In this document: in pieces, positions 31,851 through 42,575 of the stretch
How the letters are laid out: the number at the start of each line of letters is the position of its first letter
How positions within the stretch are numbered: the first letter of the stretch is position 1
NCBI GenBank assembly: GCA_964016885.1
Contig: OZ024741.1
Coordinates: forward strand, 412,410,749-412,474,748
Direction: 5' to 3'
Length of the DNA: 64,000 nucleotides
DNA from: Eledone cirrhosa
Taxonomy: Eukaryota > Mollusca > Cephalopoda > Octopoda > Eledonidae
Position numbers and translations under genes: made by a program
The notes under the pieces: generated by a model
Databases searched by the model: none
What the model saw: the letters and a program-made list of their open reading frames with translations, nothing else
What the model was told of the DNA's origin: nothing

Positions 31851-31889
31851 ACAATTTACGGAGTATATAAAATTGCAAAATTATTATTT

Positions 31890-32700
31890 AAAACATCAGA
31901 ATCCAGAAGAGTGGCAATAAATGTTATTCCCACTCTTCTGGATTCCCACTCTTCTGGCATCGGCGTTTCCTTGAGGCTTGGACTCCGGATCTGTGAGCCA
32001 CATAAATGTTGCCGTGGATCCACTGTCGACTCTTTCGGCCTCCACCCGCTTTCCTCTCGCCACAGTGCCAGCCGTCTTCGACGCCATGCTGCCCTCAACG
32101 AGTTCATAAAGCATGGCTTGGACGCTGCAGACTTCCCCTCCCTGCTCGAGCCGGTGGGGCTGGACCGAGGGCACGGCAAAAGGCCAGACGGTATGACCAT
32201 CTTCCCGTTCTGCGGTGGCAAACCCCTCGTCTGGGATGCCACTTGCAGCGACACTTTCTCCAACAGCAACCTGGTGCAGTCTGCGACTAACCCAGGTATA
32301 ATAATGTAAAGAATATTTTTACAGAATGGAGCATATATAGATCAAATTTTCCCTTCCCAGCTTGAGCCGGGGGGCTGGACCGAGGGAACGACAAATGGCC
32401 AGGTACTCCTGCACGTTGGACTGAGGAGACCAAACTCTCCAAATACCGGTCGCTCTCCGACAGGTTCGCGGTCGTACCCTTGTCAGTGGAGACTTCTGGT
32501 GTTCTTGGCCCTAGGGCTACTTCCCTATTCACCACCATAGGCGCTGAGCTGGCCAGGTGTGAGCCTCGCGATCTGGAATGGCTCTTCCAGCGCATCTCCC
32601 TTACTATCCTCAGGGGAAACGCCTTCTCGATTCTGTCCGCCGGGGCTGTGGGGAGCCCAGCACGTGGGATCCCATTTGCTCACCATACGGATTAAGACAT
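31890..32700 (+). mobile_element. LINE C-terminal fragment with PD-(D/E)XK-like domain (G1)
   Basis: The frame 31911-32309 reads LRLGLRICEPHKCCRGSTVD, then a C/H knuckle (SFGLHPLSSRHSASRL), LLEPVGLDRGHGKRPDGMTI and GGKPLVWDATCSDTF. This KRPDGMTxxP...WDxTCxDT pattern is common at the end of invertebrate non-LTR retroelement proteins. A second part (32300-32690) repeats the domain with deletions and then VLGPRATSLFTTIGAELARC and GNAFSILSAG. Clade not assigned. Confidence 0.65.
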
Positions 32701-33171
32701 ATAAGGGTGGTTTTTCTGCTAGTGTGTATAATGGTACTACATGTACAGATACGAATAGTTTGTGGCTATGTGTACCTAGTAGAACTAACTGCTACATATA
32801 AGTAACCAAAATAAACGCCGATAACCCCTAGATAATTTTAGCCATTACTTGCCTCCATAAACACTTATAACATTAACGCTTATAATACCGTTTAGTGAGG
32901 TAGAATTAGATTATAGCTTCAGTGAATAAATAATATGGTATTTGCACCAATTAGAGTCATATAGTATATCAGAATAAGAGTACCGGAAAAACCTGACAGA
33001 ATAATTATCAAGAACAGTATCGTGAAACAATTCTGGCAATTCCAATCTTCCATAACCTTAGAAAAAACTTGATTTATATTTTGTCGTTTCAACCAAAATG
33101 GTAGACACACATCGATCAGTAATTAAATACTTTTTAATGTTGTATATAATTGATCATGATGATTCTCTATA
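32701..33171. other. No feature recognised
   Basis: AT-rich spacer between two related LINE fragments. Confidence 0.5.
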
Positions 33172-33655
33172 AAAATAATGTAAAGAATATTTTTACAGAA
33201 TGGAGCATATGTAGATCAAATTTTTCCTTCTCAGCTTGAGCCGGTAGGGCTGAACCGAGGGAACGACAAAAGGCCAGATGGCATGACCATCTTCCAGTTC
33301 CGCGGTGGCAAACCCCTCGTCTGGGATGCCACTTGCACCGACACTTTCTCCAACCGCAACCTGGTACAGTCTTCGATTGACCCAGGTTCTGCTGCACGTC
33401 AGGCTGAGGAGGCCAAACTCTTCAAATACATGTCACTCTCCGACAGGTTTGCAGTCGTATCCTTGGCGAATCCTGGTGTCCTCGGCCCTAGGGCTACCTC
33501 CCTACTCACCACCATAGGCGCTGAGCTGGCCAGCTGCAGGTGTAAGCCTCGCGAGTTGGAATGGCTTTTCCAGCGCGTCTCCCTTGTCGTCCTCCGGGGA
33601 AACGCCTTCTCCATTCTGTCCGCCGGGGCTGTGGGGAGGCCACCAATATGATTGA
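33172..33655 (+). mobile_element. LINE C-terminal fragment, second copy (G2)
   Basis: Starts with the same 45 bp as 32308 (ATGTAAAGAATATTTTTACA) and continues NDKRPDGMTIFQFRGGKPLV, WDATCTDTF, GPRATSLLTTIGAELASC and LRGNAFSILSAGAVG. More complete than the matching part of G1. The two are diverged copies about 870 bp apart. Confidence 0.68.
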
Positions 33656-34090
33656 CTGACTTGTCATTTTATCAGTCAGATGTTTCTAGACCCGTTGTGT
33701 CATTACTAATAGGTCTTTTGGTTGTCAGGTGTCTACTAACACACTCACACACGCACACATATAAGACCTCACTCCCACACACTCGCACAAGCACATTACA
33801 TATTTATACTCTGCTTTGTATGTAGATCAAATAAATAATGTATTAATTGTTCAAACTCGGTGATCTATTTCTTGTGTTAATAGATAATAAATGATTTTTT
33901 AGTAGAAGGTTTCTTCGAATCCTATGACAGTAGCTCTTGATTTTTGTCATTGTTCATTGTTCATTATAGTTATATAACACTTGTCCATAAGAACTCATTC
34001 AATCTTATTTGAAATGTATGTATAGATCTTGCCTCTACTACTTTGCTAGTTTGTTCCATATGTCAACCACTCTCTAGCAGAACGAGTATT
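33656..34090. other. No feature recognised
   Basis: A short CACACA-rich stretch at 33738-33790. Otherwise unremarkable. Confidence 0.5.
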
Positions 34091-35210
34091 TTCTTACTTG
34101 CTCTTTTTTAATAGCTTGTATTTGTGCCCCCTAGTCGTAGCTTAACATTCTTTTGAAATACGTTTGAAACTTCTGGATTATATTTATCGTGTAATATCCT
34201 ATATATTTCTATCAGATCCCCTCTCAAACACCAGTAAACCAGTGTAGGTAACTTCAGTTCTTTAACACAATCTTCATATGACATCTTTGATAATCCAGGT
34301 ACCAGTTTAGTCGCTCTTCTTTGAACTTTTTCTAACATATCAATATATTTCTTCAGATACGGACTCCACACAGTGTTCACATACCCTAAGTGCGGTATTA
34401 CAAGTGCAGTATACAGTGATTTCAATATTTATTTGTCGATATACTCAAAAGTTCTTTTGATGATGCCAACGATAGAGTTACCTTTGTTTACTATTTCATG
34501 AATGTGCTTTTCAAAGTAAAATTTACTTTCTAAAATGACACCAATATCTTTTTCTTCTCTACATTTGATCATAGGTTTTAAACTTGTATCTAGTTTGTAG
34601 TCAAAAGGTTCTACCTTATTTTTTTCCAATTCTCAAAACTTTCCATTTATCCATATGGAATCGTAGTAACCATTTATCTTACCATCTTTTTCATGTCATA
34701 AATATCTGATTGCAATATTTCACACTTGTTGGCATGTTATTTCCTTGAAAATTTTAGTATCATCAGCGTATAAAAATATTTCACTGTTACTAGAAACACT
34801 AGATGGTAAGTTGTTTATAGAACAAAGTATATAGGACCTAGTATCGATCCTTGCGGGATCCCACTTGTTACAACTTTCCATTTTGAGCTTTCACTGTTTA
34901 CTCTTTGCTTTCTGTTTAATAAGAATGCTTTAATCCATGTGATGTATTGTTCACTAAAGTTGTACATTTTAAGCTTCACATGACTGACCTTGTTAAAAGC
35001 CTTCATAAAGTCAAAGTAGGTCACCTCCACTACTCCTCCATTATCTAAGATTTTTGTCCATTTGTTAATTACGGTTAGTAACTGCTAAACTGTTGATCTT
35101 CTTCAGATAAATCCATATTGTTTCTTACTAAAAAGTTTGTTTTCTTTCATATGATTTATTATTCCTTCACGGACGATGATTTCCATAACTTTCCGTAACT
35201 TTCCATGTCA
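34091..35210 (-). mobile_element. CR1/Jockey-like LINE reverse-transcriptase fragment
   Basis: On the minus strand: VTYFDFMKAFNKVSHVKL, SGIPQGSILGPIYFVL (RT motif), then KEEKDIGVILESKFYFEKHI-like text and LVIPHLGYVNTVWSPYLKK, followed by LEKVQRRATKLVPGLSKMSY. This RT-to-C-terminus order is typical of CR1/L2/Jockey-type LINEs. It is frameshifted in at least three places and 5'-truncated. Confidence 0.8.
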
Positions 35211-35254
35211 AACTCACACGTCTAATATATGTTCTGTGATTATAAATGTAAGGA

Positions 35255-35310
35255 AACTAGATGTGTGTGTGTGTGTGTGTGCGCGCGCGCGCGTGTGTGT
35301 GTGTGCAATA
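35255..35310. repeat. (TG)n(CG)n(TG)n tract
   Basis: A 12-bp alternating GC core inside TG repeats, a potential Z-DNA-forming run. Confidence 0.85.
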
Positions 35311-35377
35311 CTAAGAAGGTGTATATCCTGTTCCAGTAATTTTAATCCAATCTAATGTCGTTTGATTTCAACATTGG

Positions 35378-37136
35378 TAGTGGTGGTAGTGTTAGTGGTA
35401 GTGGTGGTGGTAGTGGTAGTTGTGGTAGTAGTGGTAGTGGTAGTGGTCGTGGTAGTGGTAGTTGTGGTAGTAGTGGTAGTGGTAGTGGTAGTAGTGGTAG
35501 TGGTGGTGGTAGTGGTAGTTGTGGTAGTAGTGGTAGTGGTAGTAGTGGTAGTGGTAGTGGTGGTGGTAGTGGTAGTTGTGGTAGTAGTGGTAGTGGTAGT
35601 GGTAGTAGTGGTAGTGGTAGTGGTGGTGGTTGCGGTAGTGGTAGTGGTGGTAGTGGTAGTGGTGGTAGTGGTAGTGGTAGTGGTGGTAGTGGTAGTGGTG
35701 GTGGTAGTGGTAGTTGTGGTAGTAGTGGTAGTAGTAGTGGTCGTGGTAGTGGTAGTTGTGGTAGTAGTGGTAGTGGTAGTGGTAGTAGTGGTAGTGGTGG
35801 TGGTAGTGGTAGTTGTGGTAGTAGTGGTAGTGGTAGTGGTCGTGGTAGTGGTAGTTGTGGTAGTAGTGGTAGTGGTAGTGGTAGTAGTGGTAGTGGTGGT
35901 GGTAGTGGTAGTTGTGGTAGTAGTGGTAGTGGTAGTAGTGGTAGTGGTAGTGGTGGTGGTAGTGGTAGTTGTGGTAGTAGTGGTAGTGGTAGTGGTAGTA
36001 GTGGTAGTGGTAGTGGTGGTGGTTGCGGTAGTGGTAGTGGTGGTAGTGGTAGTGGTGGTAGTGGTAGTGGTAGTGGTAGTAGTGGTAGTGGTAGTGGTGG
36101 TGGTGGTAGTGGTAATGGTGGTAGTGATAGTGGTAGTGGTGGTAGTGGTAGTGGTATTGGTGGTGGTAGTGGTAGTTGTGGTAGTAGTGGTAGTAGTAGT
36201 GGTAGTGGTAGTGGTGGTGGTAGTGGTAGTTGTGGTAGTAGTGGTAGTGGTAGTAGTGGTAGTGGTAGTGGTAGTGGTGGTGGTGTTAGTGGTAATGGTG
36301 GTAGTGATAGTGGTAGTGGTGGTAGTGGTAGTAGTGGTAGTAGTGGTAGTGGTAGTAGTGGTTGTGGTAGTGGTGGTGGTAGTAGTGGTGGTGGTAGTGG
36401 TAGTGGAAGTGGTAGTGGTGGTGGTAGTGGTAGTGGTAGTAGTGGTAGTAGTGGTGGTAGTAGTGGTGGTAGTGGTGGTAGTGGTAGTAGTGGTAGTAGT
36501 AGTGGTGGTGGTGGTGGTGATGGTGGTAGTAGTAGTAGTGGTAGTGGTAGTGGTGGTAGTGGTAGTGGTGGTGGTTTGGTAGTGGTGGTAGTAGTGGTGG
36601 TAGTGGTAGTAGCGGTAGCAGTGGTGGTACTGGTAGTGGTGATAGTGGTAGTGGTGGTAGTGGTAGTGGTGGTAGTGGTAGTGATAGTGATAGTGGTAGT
36701 GGTGGTAGTGGTGGGAGTGGTGGTAATTGTAGTGGTGCTAGCGGTAGTAGTAGTGGTAGTGGTAGTGGTAGTGGTAGTGGTGGTAGTGGTAGTAGTAGTA
36801 GTGGTAATGGTAGTGGTAGTGGTAGTAGTAGTGGTAGTGGTAGTGGTTGTAGTAGTAGCAGTAGTGGTAGTGGTATTGGTAGTGGTGGTAGTACTAGCAG
36901 TAGTGGTAGTGGTAGTAGTAGTAGTAGTGGTAGTGGTGGTGGTAGTAGTAGCAGTAGTGGTGGTGGTAGTAGTAACAGTAGTGGTAATGGTAGTGGTAGT
37001 TGTATTGGTGGTAGTAGTAGTAGTAGTATTGGTGGTGGTAGTAGTAGCAGTAGTGGTAATGGTAGTGGTAGTGGTATTGGTGGTAGTAGTAGTAGTAGCA
37101 GTAGTGGTAGTGGTAGCCATAGTCAGTATGATCTTT
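35378..37136 (+). repeat. (GGT/AGT)n triplet array, about 1.76 kb
   Basis: Almost every triplet is GGT or AGT with occasional TGT, CGT, GAT or ATT. Higher-order blocks such as GGTAGTTGTGGTAGTAGTGG recur about every 60-120 bp. It gives long open frames on both strands (poly-Gly/Ser, poly-Val, poly-Thr, poly-Leu/Pro) that are composition artefacts. Confidence 0.95.
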
Positions 37137-37450
37137 TTCAACTCAAAAAGACGTCATCTGAAATATAGCAATATACCGCAAAACATTGCTTCTGAAGTGT
37201 TGCATTAGGATTGTAGTGGTGGTGGTAGTAGCAGCAGTAGTGGTAGTGGTATTGGTAGTAGTAGTAGTGGTGGTGGTAGTGGTAGTGGTGGTGGTGCTAG
37301 TAGTAGCAGTAGTTGTAGTGGTAGTAGTAGTGGTAGTGGTAGTGGTTGTAGTAGTAACAGTAGTGGTAGTGGTAGTAGTAGTAGTAGTAGTAGTGGTAGT
37401 GGTTGTAGTAGTAGCGCAAAACATTGCTTCTGAAGTGTTGCATTAGTACG
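37137..37450. repeat. Interruption and second (GTR)n array with a duplicated 31-bp tag
   Basis: CGCAAAACATTGCTTCTGAA, then GTGTTGCATTAG, occurs at about 37176-37208 and again at 37415-37446, bracketing 200 bp of GTR repeats. Probably one segmental duplication. Confidence 0.8.
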
Positions 37451-37629
37451 GACTGTAGGATTGTAGGACTGTAACTAGAATAGGGATAGAAGCTGGAGGG
37501 GAGATTAATTTCAAATAGTATCAATTTTTCTTTGTTCTGTAAAATCAAAGACTGTAAAATACTTTATAAAAGCTAACGCAATATTGTTAAACCTTCAACT
37601 GATACTTTTGTGGGACGTTACTCTCGCTC

Positions 37630-37765
37630 TCCCCCCCCCCTCTCTCTCTCTCTTTGAATATCTAACACTTAAATTGTATATCTCTCTGTATAACAGCCTA
37701 CCTCTCTCTCTCTGTCTGCCTCTCCCTCTGTGTTTGTCTCTCTCTCTTTAGATGTGTGTGTGAGT

Positions 37766-37832
<67 letters not shown>
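37630..37832. repeat. (CT)n and (TG)n tracts
   Basis: CT-rich to about 37750, then TG units from 37753 to 37832. Confidence 0.95.
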
Positions 37833-37834
<2 letters not shown>

Positions 37835-38103
37835 TGTAGTTTTCGTGTGATTCAACCAACCAACCATCCAACCAACTAACCAATAAATGTCTTTCTTTTC
37901 TATTATATATAGATGAGCCTGCAGTCCGTATCCTAACAGTGTACAGCAGGATCTCCAACAGATGAGAAAGTCCTGAGCCGATTTCGGATCACTGCTTTAT
38001 CAAGGAAACTGGATAGTATTGGATGTCTCACATCTTAACCAGAATCTATATTGGAATATTCCAATATCACCGTAAATAAATAAATAGATAAATGAATAAA
38101 TAA

Positions 38104-38203
<100 letters not shown>

Positions 38204-38525
38204 GTAAATAATGATTCCAGTTCCTCAAGGAAATAACAACAAAACCAGGAGCTGGACATATCGATGTATTGACGGAGTAAAACACACTTCAACAACATGT
38301 GTACCTGTCTTTCCCACACCAATTCGGACTGCCTGAAGAGGTCACAGCCAATGATGGCTGTCACCGAAATATATATAGCAGTATATCTATAATTTATAAT
38401 AAACGAAGCCAAATTTTACATATTAGACTTAATTATTTTACATTACTCTGCAGTAAACAAACCAGCCTGCCTACTTCGTCGAGTGCTCCAATCTGCATTC
38501 TGAGGTTACTGTAATAACCAACATA
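38204..38525 (+). mobile_element. Family f element, single unit
   Basis: Matches one arm of the 27672-28228 palindrome plus its unique end (TACTTCGTCGAGTGCTCCAA) in direct order, between (TA)n tracts. This suggests that the undimerised unit is about 320 bp. Confidence 0.78.
38328..38382 (+). ncRNA. Hammerhead ribozyme (type I), family f single unit
   Basis: ACTGC, CTGAAGA, stem II GGTCACAGCC/GGCTGTCACC (one mismatch), GAAA, ATA/TAT stem III, cleavage after A38377, then GCAGT. It is diverged elsewhere but the ribozyme is kept. The T-to-C change at the base of stem II turns a G-U into a G-C pair. Confidence 0.82.
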
Positions 38526-38529
38526 TACT

Positions 38530-38531
<2 letters not shown>

Positions 38532-38600
<69 letters not shown>

Positions 38601-38785
38601 AAAACGTATGACCCCGACGGCAGAGCTCAAGCCGTTTCGACGGCTATTTCCGTCAAAACGGCTTGAGCTCTGCCGTCGGGGTCATACTTTTTCCTACTTT
38701 TTCCTATTTCTCACTCTACTACCCTAAGTATTGAGTACTCTGGTGCGTTATGGTCCATCTGGTTCCTTACCACAATTCCTTATAT
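38532..38785 (-). mobile_element. (TA)n and foldback family c copy
   Basis: TA to 38597, then inverted arms ATGACCCCGACGGCAGAGCT/AGCTCTGCCGTCGGGGTCAT. The outer family c segment (TACTCTGGTGCGTTATGGTC) follows to 38785. Confidence 0.75.
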
Positions 38786-39110
38786 ATATATATATATGAA
38801 TGTATATATAGTGTGTTTTGCAATACACTGTATGCTTAATTAAAAGAATTTCGAAGACCTTACGCTATTGTTTTAGAGTAGTGACAGTCTCATTTACTTT
38901 AATTTTTATCAAACAGGGGAGATAAAGCACTCCGCCTGTGCTTTATCTCCCCTGTTTGGTGAAAATTAAAGTAAGTGAGACTGTCACTACTCTAAAACAA
39001 TAGCGTAAGGTCTTCGAAATGCTTTTAATTAAGCATACAGTGTATTGCAAAATACATTATATATACATTCATATATATCGCTATTTCAGAGCACCAATTC
39101 TAATATATAT
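38786..39110. mobile_element. Foldback element, family d (copy 2)
   Basis: ACACTGTATGCTTAATTAAA to TTTAGAGTAGTGACAGTCTC on the left is the inverse of 38965-39050 on the right. The centre is ATAAAGCACTCCGCCTGTGC. Flanked by TA repeats. Confidence 0.75.
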
Positions 39111-39119
39111 ATATATATA

Positions 39120-39500
39120 TATAACGAAGGAAATGTGGTAAGGAACCAGGTGGACCATAACGCACCAAAGTACTCAATACTTGAGGTAGTAGAGTGGGTA
39201 ATAGGAACCAGTAAGACCCCGACAGCTGAGCTCAAGCCGTTTCGACGGCTAATTCTGGATTAGCCCCAGAATTAGCCGTCGAAACGGCTTGAGCTCAGCT
39301 GTCGGGGTCTTACTGGTTCCTATTACCCACTCTACTACCTCAAGTATTGAGTACTTTGGTGCGTTATGGTCCACCTGGTTCCTTACCACATTTCCTTCGT
39401 TATCTAGCTCCTACCCCCGTAGTAGAGCACTTTCCGACCCTACCCCAGAATTAGCCGTCGAAACGGCTTGAGCTCAGCTGTCGGGGTCTTACTGGTTCCT
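39120..39500. mobile_element. Palindromic element, family c (arms about 135 bp) plus an extra arm
   Basis: 39121-39255 mirrors 39268-39402 from end to end (ATAACGAAGGAAATGTGGTA to TACCACATTTCCTTCGTTAT). A further right arm, CGTCGAAACGGCTTGAGCTC, is repeated at 39456-39500. Stem ACGGCT/AGCTGT followed by C resembles hammerhead stem III with GTC, but the first box reads CAGAATT. Confidence 0.8.
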
Positions 39501-39519
39501 ATATATATATATATATATA

Positions 39520-39770
39520 TTATTGAGTAAAATGACAGGAGGCTAGACTGGTGAAATTCCTTAAAGGTTTATTATAAACACTATGTACATTTCAATGACC
39601 GCGTTCTGCAGGAACCCGGCGACATCATCAAGTGTTACGAAATTTATCTAATAAAGGAATATAATAATGGTGGACACGATCCAAGGGGCTGAAAAGTATA
39701 GAGAAATTTTAAGACCTGAAGGCGGTCACAGCCAGCAGTTGCCAGCCTGGGTGACCCTGTTCAATGTATA
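39520..39770 (-). mobile_element. Family k element with hammerhead-like motif
   Basis: A short unit between TA tracts (39500-39518 and 39765-39776). The motif is at 39577-39636. Confidence 0.5.
39577..39636 (-). ncRNA. Hammerhead-like motif, family k
   Basis: Minus strand: AACAC, UUGAUGA (C3U against CUGAUGA), a 13-position stem II with about 10 pairs, GAAA, stem III AUG/CAU (loop UA), cleavage after UA, then GUGUU (5 bp with AACAC). Confidence 0.5.
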
Positions 39771-39848
39771 TATATATAGAGAGAGAGACATTTTTTCCAA
39801 TTCCAACCCGACCGTTCCCTCAATCTATCTTATTTCTCATTCTTTCTT

Positions 39849-39900
39849 CTGATGAAGGACTAGCGTCCGAAACGCTCTTTCTGCTATATCAAGCGTTAAC
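39849..39900 (+). ncRNA. Hammerhead-like motif, family l (weak stem I)
   Basis: CTGATGA, stem II GGAC/GTCC (loop TAGC), GAAA, stem III ACGCT/AGCGT and NUH GUU. The two strands of stem I pair over only two bases. Core and stems II and III match. Confidence 0.42.
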
Positions 39901-39984
39901 CTAATATATCCCTTCCATATACTGTACCGATTGTGTTGTTATTTCTGTTTACCTTTTACATACATATGTATTCATATACATACA

Positions 39985-40182
39985 CACACATATAAAATTT
40001 AATATAGAAATGGTTTCGACAGGACTAGAACTGTTTCATTGGAAAGAAATCATCAGGAAAGCCCTGATGATTTCTTTCGATTGAAACAGTTCGAGTCCTG
40101 CAGAAGGTATTTTTATATTAAATTTGAAATTTACACTCTACTAATCTATTGAGTACCTTACTTACTTCTACTAAACCCGGGA

Positions 40183-40190
<8 letters not shown>
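39985..40190. mobile_element. Palindrome of family a (copy 4)
   Basis: Arms around GGACTAGAACTGTTTCATTG and its diverged inverse (40075-40110), with the family a terminus to 40190. Left-arm hammerhead (40012-40063, minus): CUGAUGA, GAAA, ACAG/CUGU, GUC and a 4-bp stem I. The right arm has GCA at the cleavage site (U16.1 lost). Confidence 0.65.

Positions 40191-40222
<32 letters not shown>
40191..40222. repeat. (TA)n tract
   Basis: Between families a and n. Confidence 0.9.
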
Positions 40223-40224
<2 letters not shown>

Positions 40225-40347
40225 GGAGGTGAGTTTTATTGTAGTACAATAAAGCAATGCAGATATCGGATAAGTAGCACTCTACAGTTTGTAGGACTGA
40301 AGTATAAATAATATATAAGATCAAAAGATGGTTAAAAGAGTTCCATG

Positions 40348-40418
40348 TATTTTATTATGCGCATTTCAAAAACAAATATCATCATGCAATAACATTTGCG
40401 TTTTCGTCAGATAAAATA
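40348..40418 (-). ncRNA. Hammerhead ribozyme (type I), family n left arm
   Basis: Minus strand: UAUUUUAU, CUGACGA, stem II AAACGCAAAU/AUUUGUUUUU (one mismatch), GAAA, AUG/CAU stem III with loop CG, cleavage after UA, AUAAAAUA (8-bp stem I). Sense strand of the Kv intron. Confidence 0.83.
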
Positions 40419-40535
40419 AGGAGACATGATATGAAGGTTAAAACACACTTGTGAATAGTGCAGTTTTAAATCAACATACGTTGATTTAAAACTGCACTAT
40501 CACAAGTGTGTTTTAACCTTCATATCATGTCTCCT

Positions 40536-40606
40536 TATTTTATCTGACGAAAACGCAAATGTTATTGCATGATGATATTTGTTTTTGAAATGCGCATAAT
40601 AAAATA
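40536..40606 (+). ncRNA. Hammerhead ribozyme (type I), family n right arm
   Basis: TATTTTAT/ATAAAATA stem I is perfect. Core CTGACGA at 40544-40550, GAAA at 40587-40590, cleavage after A40598. Confidence 0.83.
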
Positions 40607-40636
40607 CATGGAACTCTTTTAACCATCTTTTGATCT

Positions 40637-40675
<39 letters not shown>

Positions 40676-40711
40676 AATTACATTAATCAAAGTTCTGTTT
40701 AAATAATTTAT

Positions 40712-40760
40712 TTGCTTACAATTGTTTCTTCCAAACCGAGGTTTGGAATCTTCGGAGCAA
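40712..40760 (-). ncRNA. Hammerhead-like ribozyme, family o
   Basis: Minus strand: UUGCU, CCGAAGA (U4C), stem II UUCCAAAC/GUUUGGAA perfect with loop CUCG, GAAA, stem III ACA/UGU with loop AU, cleavage triplet GUA, AGCAA. Every stem is perfect; only core position 4 deviates. Confidence 0.6.
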
Positions 40761-40911
40761 TTATTCAGTGATTTTTTACATACTTGACCTCCTTTTCAAC
40801 ACAAGAGACATATAGAAACATATGTATATATTGACCCACAGTGGGTTGACATCCATTATAATAATATAGCATGGCAATTTACATACAAAGATTACAGTCA
40901 TATTAAAGGAC

Positions 40912-40965
40912 AAAATTAAAGTTAAAATTAAAATTAAAATTAAAATTAAAATTAAAATAAAACAT
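40912..40965. repeat. (AATTAA/TTAAAA)n hexanucleotide run
   Basis: About eight AAATTA-type units. Confidence 0.9.
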
Positions 40966-41056
40966 TGGCAGTTTATGAAGATAAAGCAAGAGGAAAGTTT
41001 GGAGTAGCCAGTGTATGCAACAGTCACACGTGAGGCATGCACGCGTGTCCTATTTA

Positions 41057-41116
41057 TACAAGATTATAGTACGGCAGATTGTTACATGTAACAATCTGCC
41101 GTACTATAATCTTGTA
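41057..41116. repeat. Perfect 60-bp palindrome
   Basis: TACAAGATTATAGTACGGCA ... continues to the axis GTTACATGTAAC and returns exactly. Confidence 0.93.
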
Positions 41117-41130
41117 CTGACAATACAACA

Positions 41131-41640
41131 GACCAAATATGAATAAATAAGGAAAATATGTTTATCCAAAAATATAGACCAGCATTAAATATAGTTTAAT
41201 ATACATTATGTTAAAACCATAACATGCTAACCATCCAAACAGACACATACATACACACACACGTAACACCCTCTTCTATATTCGAAAATAAAAGACCACG
41301 GCTAAATATACTTCAACATACATTAATATTTTAACACCTTAACATACTAACCATACCCCCCCCCCCCCACACACACACATAACACCCTTCTCCATTTCTA
41401 CTAATGGAATCATTTTCCTACACACACACACAGATCAGCACAAAAAAAAAATATATATATATATATATTTTCTACCCTGCCGCTAATACCACCACTATCG
41501 ATACAAACATTCAATTTATTTCAATAGAAATTCTGAATTTTGACACCTCAGCACATCAGCCATACTCACTGAACCAGGCGATTTCTCCCCATGCCTTTTC
41601 TTGACCATTATCTTTTGTTTGGCACAAAACTCTCTATGAC
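41131..41640. other. Imperfect duplicated AT-rich sequence
   Basis: Segments at 41165-41280 and 41281-41400 are diverged copies sharing AACATRCTAACCAT. A C10 run at 41357 is followed by CACACA. Confidence 0.5.
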
Positions 41641-42045
41641 AAATCATGTGACTATGAAAACGGCTATAAAGAACCCCCGAATACGAAATTTAATATACTT
41701 ATTCACGTGACAGTCATAACCAACCAAATTACATTTATAAAAAAACAATGATTTGAGACACTTTTTTAATGTGAAAATGACAATAAAGAACCCTCAAACA
41801 CGAACTGACACGAAAGTTGATGTATTTATTCACGTGGCAGTCATCAACCAACCAAATTTCACTTATATATGAAAAAACAATAATTTGAGCCACTTTTTTA
41901 AAGGCAAATACAATAAGAACTTTGTAACGCGAACTGGCGCGAAATTTATTATACTTATTCACGTGTCATTAACCAACCAAATTTCTTTTTTTAAACCTAG
42001 CAATTCAAACCACTTTTTTCAACATAAAACGGAAGTAAAATTCGT
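41640..42045 (+). repeat. Tandem repeat, period about 128-132 bp, three diverged copies
   Basis: ACTTATTCACGTG and CAACCAAAT recur at about 41696, 41823 and 41955, with CACTTTTTTxAA in each unit. Confidence 0.75.
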
Positions 42046-42059
42046 ACACCAACCAGATG

Positions 42060-42194
42060 CGAGAAAAACCGAAAACCTTTCATCTCAATTCTACTTTTGA
42101 AAAGCATAAGAACTGTGAAACCGGTAAAGGAGACAAATAAATATTCTTAAAAAGACTCCAGTTGCATTTTCGATTTCTTTTCCTGATATATATA
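42060..42194 (+). mobile_element. Family j fragment
   Basis: CATCTCAATTCTACTTTTGA to GAAACCGGTAAAGGAGAC and GACTCCAGTTGCATTTTCGA, as in 31650-31760. Confidence 0.75.
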
Positions 42195-42198
42195 TATC

Positions 42199-42238
42199 CC
42201 GAGCTGAAGATCCGCGAAGGTGAAACAATTGTTCTCGG
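42199..42238 (+). ncRNA. Hammerhead ribozyme (type I), family s
   Basis: CCGAG, CTGAAGA, short stem II CC/GG (loop GCGAA), GAAA, stem III ACA/TGT (loop AT), cleavage triplet GTT, CTCGG (5-bp stem I). All conserved boxes are consensus; stem II is short. Confidence 0.62.
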
Positions 42239-42325
42239 TATGGTGAACTAACTGTTGTGTAACCACTTCTATATATATATATATAGAAGTGGTTACACAA
42301 CAGTTAGTTCACCATACCGAGAACA
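42230..42325. repeat. 96-bp palindrome with (TA)n axis
   Basis: GTTCTCGGTATGGTGAACTA reads back inverted at 42306-42325, with the axis at 42270-42286 in TA repeats. One arm overlaps the family s hammerhead stem I. Confidence 0.88.
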
Positions 42326-42424
42326 TATATATATATAATTGGTGTGGATGCTAAAAGCGTCCGTATGCGGTGGGCCGTTTGAGCACTCGATGCTCTTACA
42401 GAGCAGAGTATGTGATATATACAT

Positions 42425-42575
<151 letters not shown>

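Larger units (their letters stand above)
40223..40650. mobile_element. Palindromic element, family n (arms about 165 bp)
   Basis: 40309-40480 mirrors 40484-40645, with the axis at AACATACGTTGA. A unique 85-bp left end follows (TA)n, and (TA)n closes the right side. Each arm has a consensus hammerhead. Confidence 0.85.
40672..41130 (-). mobile_element. Family o element with hammerhead and 60-bp perfect palindrome
   Basis: Follows (TA)n at 40645-40670. Contains a hammerhead (40712-40760), a (TTAAAA)n hexamer run (40912-40965) and a perfect palindrome at 41057-41116. Confidence 0.6.

Noticed and set aside
35342..37208. Open frames of 400-617 residues on both strands
   Set aside because: Pure consequence of GGT/AGT triplets lacking stops in several frames; poly-Val, Gly/Ser, Thr or Leu/Pro only.
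39120..39500. Confident hammerhead in family c
   Set aside because: GAAA, stem III and GTC fit, but the first box reads CAGAATT and stem I pairs over only about 3 bp; also explained by a simple hairpin.
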